Below, one piece after another: positions 40,201 to 51,177 of a stretch of DNA of 64,000 bases (position 1 is its first letter; each line of letters opens with the position of its first letter). The stretch is from Scylla paramamosain (taxonomy: Eukaryota; Arthropoda; Malacostraca; Decapoda; Portunidae), in the NCBI RefSeq assembly GCF_035594125.1, contig NC_087185.1, positions 10,122,501 to 10,186,500 on the forward strand. The letters run 5' to 3'. The notes beneath the pieces were generated by a model. The model had not been told where the DNA came from. It did no database searches and worked only from the letters and a program-made list of their open reading frames with translations. A program made the position numbers and the translations under genes.

Positions 40201-41091
40201 TAAAACTATAAAACACTCATTATACACGTTTCTCGTAATGTCCTTTTGTTTCCTAATATAGAGTGCTTTACATCCATTTTTGCATTTTTTTTTAAACAAG
40301 CTCAAAAACACTCAATATAGATCTTTTTGGTAATGTTATTCTATTTCTTCATATAGGTTGGTTTGCATCGGCTTTATCGTTTTTCTACGTAAAACACTGA
40401 AAAGACACGTTTTCAGTAGTTTTGTTTTGGATTCACATATTGACTGATTTCCATATTATTTATCGTTTTGGTGCCTAACATGCTGAAAAACACTGAAAAG
40501 ACAGGTTTCTGGTAAAGTCGTTTAACTTCCCTATATAGGTGGTTTTGCATGCAGTTTAGGGTTTGCTACATAAGAATCCGAAAAAAAAAGCTATAATTAA
40601 CTTTTTTGGTAATGCTCTTTTTTCCACATAAATTCCCTGAATTTTTGCAGAATTTTGGCATGTCGGTACTTATAAGGATGAATAACAAAAAAGAAAAAAA
40701 AATCCCATTTTTTTATTTTTTATTATTTATTTTCTAAATAAAGAGTGTTATTTGTGGGTTTTAGCTTTTAGGTACTGAAGGAACTTAAAAAACACTCATA
40801 ATACACGTTTCTCGTAATGTCCTTTCGTTTCCCAAACATAAGGTTCTTTGCATGTATTTAAGCGTTTTTATAGATAACATGATCAAAAACACTCAAAATA
40901 CATGTATTTGGTAATATTATTCTCTTTCTCTATAAAATGTATTTTCCATGCGTTTTAGCGTTTTGGTACGTAAGGAGGTCAAGAACACTTAAAGGCAAGT
41001 TCTTGGTTAAATTTGGTTTTATTCCCATGTAATGCGATTGCCCTTCCTTTAAGTGCTTTATTGCGTAACACTCTCAAAAACACTCAAAAGA
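37192..41091 (+). repeat. Plus-oriented HOR block
   Basis: About four HOR copies with A/T tracts near 37.5, 38.6, 39.6 and 40.7 kb. It starts with ttcttttgcccgaaaataataagacac, the special F-entry variant also seen (either strand) near 4.80, 16.54, 19.39 and 62.84 kb. Segment D is missing at about 38938. The E-duplicated variant lies at about 38.97-39.17 kb. No gene is seen. Confidence 0.87.
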
Positions 41092-42095
41092 CATGCAAGG
41101 CCTCGCATATGAGGAAATTAAAGACCTTACCAGAAATCTGTCTTTTGAGTGTTTTTTTTTAGCATGTTAGGTATCAAAACGATAAATAATAAGGAACTCA
41201 CTCTATGTGGGAATGGAAAAGAAAATTAATGAATACGTGTCTTCTCAGTGTTTTACGTAGAAAACGCTAAAACTTATGCAAACCAACCAATATAAAGAAG
41301 CAGAAAAACATTACTAAAAATGTATATTTTGAGTGTTTTTGAGCTTGTTACCTACAAAAAAACGCAAACATTGATAAAATGGACTCTCTATTGGGAAACA
41401 AAGGGACATTGCGAGAAAAGTGCATAATTAATGCTTTATAATTCAAAAAACCACAAGGGAAAAACGCAAAAACTCGTGTATATGGAGAAATTTCCTAGAT
41501 ACCAAAATGCTGAAAGTCATGAATAACACTCTTAATTGAGAAACAGAACAACCTTACTAAATGTGTGTCAAAAACAGTAAAAGGCAAGTTCTTCGTAAAA
41601 GTTGGTTTTATTCCCATGTAATGTGATTGCCCTGCTTTTTAGTGCTTTATTGCCTAACACGCTCAAAAACACTCAAAGACACTTTTCTGGTAATGTCTTT
41701 TTTTTTCCCATGCTAGTTTTGCATGGAATTTGGAGTCTTGGTAACTAAGAATATAAAAAAAAAAACACTCATAATACACGCATTTAGTAAGGTTGGAAAC
41801 TTCTCCACACAGACGAGTTTTTGCGTTTTTTGCCTTGTGATTCTGGTGAAACTATAAAACACTCATTATACACGTTTCTCGTTATGTCTCTTTTTTTCCT
41901 AATATACAGTGCTTTGCCTCCATTTTTGCGTGTTTTTTTTTTTTATGTAAGAATCTCAAAAACACAAAATATAATTTTCCGGTAATATTATGCTATTTTT
42001 TCATATTGGTTGCTTTGCATCCGTTTTAGCGTTTTTTTACGTAAATCTTTTAAAAGACACGTTTTCAGTAATTTTGTTTTCGATTTCCATATAGA
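37765..42095 (+). repeat. Inverted duplication, right arm (partner 29945-34395)
   Basis: Reverse complement of 29945-34395 with the landmarks given there. Beyond about 42095 it follows the version of the array seen at 960-1140 (catgcggaaaaa, ttaaattttccc, ctttatggtttgg) instead, so it is a mosaic of two source regions. Confidence 0.75.
41092..41569 (-). repeat. Inverted E-I module, copy 5
   Basis: Reverse-complement form of the module in a plus block. Plus D ends at cactcaaaagacatgcaagg, minus I to E follow, and plus C resumes after ctaaatgtgtgtc. Breakpoints are the same as in the other copies, read from the other strand. Confidence 0.88.
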
Positions 42096-43621
42096 GTGAC
42101 TAACATGCGGAAAAACACTCAAAAGACAGGTTTCTTGTAAAGACGTTAAATTTTCCCACATAGGTGGCTTTGCATATACTTTATGGTTTGGTACATAACT
42201 CCGAAAAAAAGGTAAAATTAACTTTTTCGATAAGATTCCTTTTTTCCACATAATGTCCTTTTGTTTCCCAAACATAATGTTCTTTGCATGTACTTAAGCG
42301 TTTTTATAGATAACATGATCAAAAACACTCAAAATACATGTTTTTGGTAATGTTATTCTGTTTCTCCGTAAAGTTTGTTTTACAAGCGTTTTTGCGGTTT
42401 GATATATAAGTGGTTAAAAAACACTTAAAGGCAAATTCTTTGTAAAAGTTGGTTTTATTCCCATGTAATGTGATCGTTCTGCTTTTTAGTGCTTTGTTGC
42501 ATATCACGCTGAAAAACACTCAAAAGACACTTTTCTGGTAATGTCATTTTTTTTCCCATATGAAACTAGTTTAGCATGTAATTTGGCATTTTCGTAACTA
42601 AGAATGTGAAAAACACTCAAAATACATAATTTGGTAAGGTAGTTCTGTTAATGGATTAAAAGTGTTATTCATGCATTTATTCACTTTAGTATGTAAGAAA
42701 TTTCTCTATATATACGAGTTTTTGCGTTTATTGCCTTGTGGTTCTTTTAAAACTAGAAAACATTCATTATACACGTTTCTGGTAATGTCGTTTTTTTTCC
42801 TAATATAGAGTGCTTTACATCCATTTTTGCATTATTTGTAGGTAACAAGCTGAAAAACATTCAAAATATATCTTTTTCTGTAATGTTATTCTATTTCTTC
42901 ATATAGGTTGGTTTGCATCCGATTTAGTGATTTTCTACGTAAAAGAATGAAAAGACACGTTTTCAGTAATTTTCTTTTGGATTCACATATTGACTGACTT
43001 CCATATTATTTATCGTTTTGGTGCCTAACATGCTGAAAAACACTAAAAAGAAAGGTTTCTGGTAAAGTCGTTTAACTTCCCTATATATGTGGCTTTGCAT
43101 GCACTTTAGTGTTTGGTACATAACAATCCGAAAAAAAACTATAATTAACTTTTATGATAATGTTCTTTTTTCCACATAAATTCCTTGAATTTTGGCATAA
43201 TTTTGGCATCTCGGTACCTATAAAGATGAATAACAAAAAAAAAATCCTATTTTTTAATTAATTAATTTTTTTTTCTAAAGAGTGTTATTTGTGGGTTTTA
43301 GCTTTTTGGTACTGAAGGAATCATTCATAATACACGTTTCTCGTAATGTTTTTTTCGTTTCCCAAACATAAGGTTCTTTGGAAGTATTTAAGCGTTTTTA
43401 TAGATAACATGATCAAAAACACTCAAAATACATGTATTTGGTAATATTATTCTGTTTTTTCTATAAAATGAATTTTGCAAGTGTTTTAGCGTTTTGGTAT
43501 GTAAGGAGCTCAAAAACACTTAAGGCATGTTCTTGGTAAAATTTGATTTTATTCCCATATAATGTGATTGCCCTGTCTTTTAGTGCTTTATTGCGCAAAA
43601 CGTTTAAATATACTGAAAAGA
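41570..43621 (+). repeat. Plus-oriented HOR block between two modules
   Basis: About two HOR copies. The first has lost the end of J, the whole A/T tract, K and the start of A at about 42252 (ttccacataatg joins tccttttgtttccc). The second has an A/T tract near 43.2 kb with taattaattaat. No gene is seen. Confidence 0.86.
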
Positions 43622-44059
43622 CATGCAAAGCCTCCCATATGAGGAAATTAAAGATCTTACCAGAAATCCGTATTTTCAGCATGTTAGGCACCAAAACGAT
43701 AAATAATAAGGAACTCACTCTATGTGGGAATCCTAAAGAAAATTACTGAAAACGTGTCTTCTCAGTGTTTTACGTAGAAAAAAGCTAAAAATGATACAAA
43801 CTGATAGAAGAAGCAGAAAAACATTACCAAAAATGTATATTTTGAGTGTTTTTGAGCTTGTTACCAACAAAAAAACGCGAAAATGGATACAAAACACTCT
43901 ATATTGGGAAACAAAGGGACATTGCGAGAAAAATGTATAATGAATGTTTTATAGTTCAAAAAAAACATCAGGCAAAAAACGCAAAAACTCGTCTATATGC
44001 TGAAACTCATGAATAACACTCTTAATTGAGAAATAGAGCAACCTCACTAAATGCGTGTC
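43622..44059 (-). repeat. Inverted E-I module, copy 6
   Basis: Minus I to E between plus D (ctgaaaagacatgcaaag) and plus C (aaaaacaataaaagtcaag). Some of I and E is missing (tcagcatgttaggcacc follows ccgtatttt directly; cgtctatatgctgaaac near 43.99 kb). Confidence 0.86.
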
Positions 44060-45559
44060 AAAAACAATAAAAGTCAAGTTGTTCGTAAAAGTTGGATTTA
44101 TTCTTATGTGATGTGATTGCCCTGCTTTTTAATGCTTTATAGCCTAACACGCTAAAAAACACTGAAAGACACTTCTCTGGTAATGTCATTTTTTCCCATA
44201 TTAAGATAGTTTCGCATGAAAGTTGGGGTTTTGGTAACTAAGAATGTAAGAAAACACTCAAAATACACGCATTTAGTAAGGATTAAGAGTGTTATTCATG
44301 AGTTTCAGTATTTTGGTATCTTAGAAACTTCTACATACAGTCGAGTTTTTGCGTTTTTTGCCTTGTGATTCTGGTGAAAATATAAAACACTCATTATACA
44401 CGTTTCTCATTTTATCCTTTTTTTTTTCCTTATATAGAGTGCTATGCATCCATTTTCGCGTTTTTTTTTTATGTAACAACCTCAAAAACATACAAAATAT
44501 ACTTTTTTGGTAATGTTATTATATTTCTTTATATTGGTTGGTTTGCATCCGTTTTCGCGTTTTTCTACGTAAACCTTTTAAAAGACACGTTTCCAGTAAT
44601 TTTATTTTGGATTTTCATATAGAGTGACTTTCATATTATTTATCGTTTTGGTGCCTAACATGCTTTTTGGTGCCTTTTGCTTCCCAATATAGAGTGCTTT
44701 CCATGCATTTTCGCGTTTTTTGTTTAGTTAACATTTTCAAAAACACTCAAAATATACCTTTTTGGTAATGTTATTATATTTCTTTATTTTTTTTGGTTGG
44801 TTTCCATCCGTTTTAGCGTTTTCTACGTAAAACACCAAAAAAGACACGTTTTCAGTAATTTTGTTTTGGATTCCCATATAGATTGACTTCCTTGGGTTAT
44901 ATCGTGTTTGTTCCTAACATGCTGAAAAACACTCATAAGACAGTTTTCTGGCAAAGACGTTTAATTTCCCCATATAGGTGGCTTTGCATGCAACTTAGGT
45001 GTTTGGTACATAACAGTCCGAGAAAAAAGCTAAATTTAACTTTTTTGATAATGTTCTTATTTCATATAATTTCCTGAACTTTGCACAAATTTTGGCATCT
45101 TGTTACCTGTGAAGATGAATAAGAATAAAAAAAAATATCGTTATTTTTTTATTTATTGATTTATTTTTTCTCAATAGTGTAATTTGTGGCTTTTAGCTTT
45201 TTCGTACTTAATGAACTTAAAAACACTCATAATACACGTTTCTCGTAATGTCCTGTCATTTACCAAAAATAGGGTTCTTTGCATGTATTTAAGCGTTTTT
45301 ATCGGTAACATGATGGAAAACTCTCAAAATACATGTTTTTGGTAATGTTATTCTGTTTCACCATAAAATGTATTTTGCATGCATTTTAGTGTTTTGGTAT
45401 ATAAGGAGCTCAAATACACTTAAAGGCAAGTTCTTGTTAAAAACTGGTTTTATTTCAATGTAATGTGATTGCCCTGCTTTTTAGTCCTTTTTTGCCTAAC
45501 ACGCTCAAAAACACTCAAAAGACATTTTTTCTGGTAATGTCATTTTTGTCCCACATAAA

Positions 45560-48500
45560 ACTGGTTTCGTATGCAATTTGGGGTTTTCGTAACAAAGGAT
45601 GTGAAAAGTACTCAAAATACACGCATTTAGTAAGATTGTTTCTCAATTAAGAGTGTTGTTCCAGTTTCAGCATTTTGGAATGTAAGAAACTTCTCTATAT
45701 ACACGAGTTTTTGCGTTTTTTTGCCTTGTAGTTCTTGTAAAACTATAAAACACTCATTATACACGTTTCTCGTAATGTCATTTTGCTTCCTAATATAGAG
45801 TCCTTTGCATCAATTTTCGCGTTTTTTGTTGGTAACAATTTCAAAAACACTGAAAATGTACCTTTTTGGTAATATTATTTTATTTCTTCATATTGGTTGG
45901 TTTGCATCCGTTTTAGCGTTTTTCTACGTAAAACACCGAAAGACACGTTTTTAGTAATTTTGTTTTGGATTCCCATATAGATTGACTTCCATGTTATTTA
46001 TCGTGTTGGTTCCTAACATGCAGAAAAACACTCATAAGACCGTTTTCTGGCAAAGACGTTTAATTTCCCCATATAGGTGGCTTTGCATGTACTTTAGGGG
46101 TTTAGTACATAACAGTCCGATAAAAAAGCTAAATTTAACTTTTTTGATAATGCACATATTTCACATGTTTTCCTGAATTTTGCCCGAATTTTGGCATCTC
46201 GGTACCTGTGAAGATGAATAAGAAAGAAAAAAAAAGGTATTTAAAAAAATTTATTTATTGTTTCTCAATAAAGAGTGTTATTTGTGGCTTTTAGCTTTCT
46301 GGTAATTCAAGAACTTAAAAACACTCATAATACACGTTTCTCGTAATTTCCTTTCGTTTCCCAAAAATAGTGTTCTTTGCATGTATTTAAGCGTTTTTAT
46401 TAATAACATGATCAAAAACACTCAAAATACATGTTTTTGGAAATATTATTCTGTTTCACCATAAAGAGTGTTTTGCATGCGTTTTAGTGTTTTGGTATTA
46501 TAAGGAGCTTAAAAACACGTAAAGGTAAGTTCATGGTAAAAATTCGTTTTCCTCCAATGTAATGTGATTGCCAATTTGGGGTTTTTTGTAACTAAGAATG
46601 TGAAGAGCACTCAAAATACACGCATTTATTAAGATTGTTCTGTTTCTCAATTAGGAGTGTTATACATGAGTTTTAGCATTTTTATATCTAGGAAACCTCT
46701 TCATATACAAGAGATTTTGCGTTTTTTGCTTTGTGGTTCTTTGAACTATAAAACACTCATTTTACAATTTTCTTACAATGTCCTTTTGTTTCCCAATATA
46801 GAGTGCTTTGCATAAATTTTCGCGTTTTTTGTAGATAACAAGCTCATAAACACTCAAAATATACCTTTTTAGTAACGTTTTTGTATTTCTTGATATTGGT
46901 TGCTTTTTTCTACGTAAAACACTGAGAAGACACGTTTTCAGTAACTTTGTTTTTGGATTCCCATATAGATTGAGTTCCTTATTATTGATCGTTTTGGTGC
47001 CTAACATGCTAAAAAAACACTCAAAATACAGATTTCTGGTAAGGTCGTTTAAGTTCCTCATATAGGAAGCTTTGCATGCATTTTAAAGTTTGGTACATAA
47101 CAGTCCGAAAAAAAAAGCTGAAATTAACTTTTTTGATAATATTCTTTTATCTTATGATTGCCCTGAATTTTCCCAGAATTTTGGCATCTCGGTACCTATC
47201 AATATAAATAACAAAAAAAAAAAAATATTTTTATATTTTTGTATTTTTAATTTTTTTTTTTAAATAAAGAGTGTTATTTGTGGGTTTTAGCTTTTTGGTA
47301 CTTAAGGAACTCAAAAAACACTCATAATGCACGTTTCTCGTAATGTCCTCTTGTTTCCCAAAGATTATGTTCTTTGCATGTATTTAAGCGTTTTTATAGA
47401 TAACATGATCAAAAACACTGAAAACACATGTTTTTGGTAATATTATTCTTTCTCCATAAAGCTTGTTTTGCATGCGTTTTAGCGGTTTGGTATATAAGGA
47501 GCTCAAAAACACTTAAAGGCAAGGTTTTTATATAAATTGGTGTTATTCCAATTTAATATGATTGCCCTGCTTTTTAGTGCTTTATTGCCTATCACGCTCA
47601 AAAACACTTAAAAGACACTTTTCTGATAATGTCATTTTTTTCTCACATAAAGGTGGTTTCGCATGCAATTTGGGGTTTTGGTAACTAAGAATGTGAAAAG
47701 CACTCAAAATACACGCATTTAGTAAGATTGTTCTCTTTCTCAGTTAAGAGTGTTATTCATGAGTTTGAGCATTTTGGTATCTAAGAACCTTCTCCATATG
47801 CACGAGTTTTTGTGTTCTTTTGAACTATAAAAAAAACTCATTATACACTTTTCTTGCAAAGTCCTTTTGTTTTCTAATATAGAGTGCTTTGCATCAATTT
47901 TCGTTTTTTTGTAGGTAACAAGCTCAAAAACACTCAAAATATACCTTTTTGGTAATGTTTTTCTATTTCTTGATATTGGTTGGTTTGCATCCGTTTTAGC
48001 GTTTTTTTACGTAATGCACACAAAAAACACAGTTTCAGCAATTTTGTTTTGGATTCTCATATAGAGTGAGTTCTTTATTATTTATCGTTTTGGTGCCTAA
48101 CATGCTGAAAAACACTCAAAAAACAGATTTCTGGTAAGGTCGTTTAATTTCTTCATATAAGAGTGTTTGGATGCACTTTAGGGTTTGGTAAATAATAGTC
48201 CGAAAAAATAGCTAAAATTAACTTTTTTGATGATTTTTTTTTATCATATAATAGCCCTGAATTTTCCCAGAATTTTGGCATCTCTGTACCTATGAAGATG
48301 AATAACAAAAAAATATCCTTTTTTTAATTTTTATTTTTTTCTAAATAAAGAGTTATTTGTGGGTTTTAGCTTTTTGGTACTTAAGGAACTTAAAAATACT
48401 TATAATACACATTTCTCGTAATATCCTTTCGTTTCGCAAACATAGGGTTCTTTGCATGCATTTAAGCGTTTTTATAGATAAAATTATCAAAAAAACTCAA

Positions 48501-50195
48501 AATATATGTTTTTGGTAATTTTATTGTTTCTCCATGAAAAGTGTTTTGCATGCGTTTTAGCGTTTTGATATGTAATGAGCTCAAAAACACTTCAAGGCAA
48601 GTTCATCGTAAAAGTTGTTTTTATTCCCATGTAATGTGATTTCCCTATTTTTTAGTGCTTTATTGTCTAACACGCTCAAAAACACTCAAAAGACTCTTTT
48701 CTGGTAATATCATATTTTTTCCAACATAAAGCTAATTTTGAATGGAATTTGGGGTTTTGGTAACTAAGAATGTTAAAAAAAACTCAAAACACACGCATTT
48801 AGTAAGGTTATTCTATTTCTTAATTAAAAGTGTTATTCATGAGTTTCAGCATTTTGGTATGTAAGAAACTTTTTTAATACACACATTTGGTAAGATATTT
48901 CTGTTTTAAAATTAATATTGTTATTTATGAGTTTCAGCTTTTTGGTATGTAAGAAACTTCTTTATGTACACGAATTTTTTAGTTTTTTACCTTTTGGTTC
49001 TTGTCAAACTATAAAACACTCATACACGTTTCTCGTAATGTCGTTTTCTTTGCCAATATGAAGTGCTTTCCATCCATTTTTGCATTTTTTGTAGGTATCA
49101 AGCTCAAAAACACATCAAAATATATCCTTTTGGTAATGTTATTCTATTTCTTCATATTGGTTTGTTTACATCCGTTTTAGCGTTTTTCTACGTAAATCAC
49201 TGAAAAGACACGTTTTAAGTAATATTGTTAAAATTGCTGAAAGACACTCAAAAGACAGATTTCTGGTAAAGTCTTGTAATTTCCCCATATAGGTGGATTT
49301 GCATGCACTTCAGGGTTTATATATAACTCCGGAAAAAAGCTAAAATTATTTTTTTATAATGATTTTTTTTTTACAAAATTTCCATGAATTTTGCCAGAAT
49401 TTTGGCATCTCGGTACCTATGAAGATAAATAACAAAAAAAAAATTGTTTTTCTCTCTATAAAGAGTGTTGTTTGTGGGTTTTAGGTTTTTAGTACTTAAG
49501 GAACTTAAAACACTCATAATACACGATTGTCTTAATGTCCTTTTGTTATACAGACATAGGGTTCTTTACATGTATTTAAGCGTTTTTATAGGTTAAACGA
49601 TCAAAAACACTCAAAATACATGTTTTTGTTAATGTTATTCTGTTTCTCCGTAAAGGGTATTTTGCATGCGTTTTAGCGATTTGGTATGTAAGGAGTTAAA
49701 AAAAGAAACACTTTAAGGCAAGTTCTTCGTAAAAGTTGGTTTTATTCCCATGTAATGTCATTGTTCTGCTTTTTAGAGCTTTGTTGCATATGACGCTGAA
49801 AAACACTAAAAGACACTTTTTTGGTAATGTCATTTTTTTTCCCACATGAAGCTATTTTCGCATGTATTTTGGCATTTTCGTAACTAAGAATCTGAAATAC
49901 ACTGAAAATACACAATTTGGTTCTGTTTATCAATTAAAATTGTTATTCATGCATTTCATCATATTGGTATGTAAGAAATTTCTCTATATACACGAGTTTT
50001 CTCGTTTATTGCCTTGTGGTTCTTTTTAAAATTATAAAACACTCATTATACACGTTTCTCGTAATGTCCTTTTGTTTCCTAATATAGAGTGTTTTACTTC
50101 CATTTTGCATTGTTTTGCAGGTAACAAGATCAAAACCACTTAAAACATATCTTTTTGGTAATGTTATTCTATTTCTTCATATAGGTTGGTTTGCA
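45560..50195 (+). repeat. ~4.6-kb direct repeat, copy 1 (period ~9.75-9.8 kb)
   Basis: Matches 55345-59940 in the same orientation. Shared private marks: gtaacaaag near 45590 and 55375; gagtgttgttccag near 45650 and 55440; aaaattcgttttcctccaatg near 46535 and 56360; gtaacgtttttgtatt / gtaacgtttttctatt near 46870 and 56790; and the E-duplicated variant near 48.85 and 58.6 kb. Confidence 0.85.
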
Positions 50196-51048
50196 TCCAC
50201 TTTAGCGTTCTTCTACTTAAAACACTGAAAAGACACGTTTTCAGTAATTTTGTTTTGGATTAACATATTGACTGACTTCCATATTATTTATCGTTTTGGT
50301 GCCTAACATGCTAAGAAACACTGAAAAGACAGGTTTCTGGTAAAGTCATTTAACTTCCCTATATATGTGGCTTTACATGCACTTTAGGATTTGGTAAATA
50401 ATAATCCGAAAAAAAAGCTATAATTAACTTTTTCGGTAATTATCAAAAACACTCAAAATACATGTTTTTGGTAATGTTATTCTGTTTCTCCATAAAGTTT
50501 GTTTTCCATGCGTTTTAGCGCTTTTGTAGGTAAGGAGCTAAAAAACACATATTGGCAAGTTATTGGTAAAAGTTGGTTTTATTCCCATTTAATGTGATTT
50601 TCCTGCTTTTGAGTACTTCATTGCCTAACACGCTCAAAAAAAATTCAAAGACACTTCTGGTAATGTCATTTTTTCCCTCATAAAGCTAGTTTCGCATGTG
50701 ATTTTGGGTATTGCTAACTAGGAAAATGAAAACTCAAAATACACGCATTTGCTAAGGTTGTTCTGTTTCTTAATTAAGATTGTTATTCATGAGTTCCAGC
50801 ATTTTGGTATCTAAGAAATTTCTTTATATACTTGAGTTTTTGCGTTTTTTCTACGTAAAACACTGAGAAGATACATTTTCAGTAATTTTGGTTTGGACTC
50901 CCATATAGAGTGAGTTCCTTATTATTTATCGTTTTGGTGCCTAACATCCTGAAAAACACTCAAAAGACAGATTTCTGGTAAGGTCGCTTAATTTCCTCAT
51001 GTAGAAGGCTTTGTATGCACTTTAGGGTTTGGTACATAACAGTCCGAA

Positions 51049-51072
51049 AAAAAAGCTAAAATTAACTTTTTT
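51049..51072. repeat. 24-bp imperfect palindrome at the I/J joint (example copy)
   Basis: Six A, then gctaaaattaac, then six T. Read as its own complement it pairs at 10 of 12 positions. The same element, with minor changes, follows the gtccg box at the end of I in most HOR copies (for example near 4135, 13915, 47115 and 55945). It is one of the few places where every HOR could form a short hairpin. Confidence 0.7.
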
Positions 51073-51177
51073 GATAATATTGTTTTGTTCATATAATTTT
51101 CCAGAATTTTTCCAGAATTTTAGCATCTCGGTACCTATGAAGATGAAAAATAAAAATTCCTATTTTTTTTTCTAAAT

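Larger units (their letters stand above)
44060..51177 (+). repeat. Plus-oriented HOR block
   Basis: About six to seven HOR copies with A/T tracts near 45.1, 46.2, 47.2, 48.3, 49.4 and 51.15 kb. Internal losses lie at about 46572 (C into D), 50437 (I into B, with no A/T tract) and 50848 (E into H). The H-to-F jump at about 44655 (acatgctttttggtgcc) is the complement of those at 26.5 and 29.9 kb. Bases about 45.0-50.4 kb mirror 31.4-37.0 kb (coordinate sum about 81.9 kb). No gene is seen. Confidence 0.87.
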
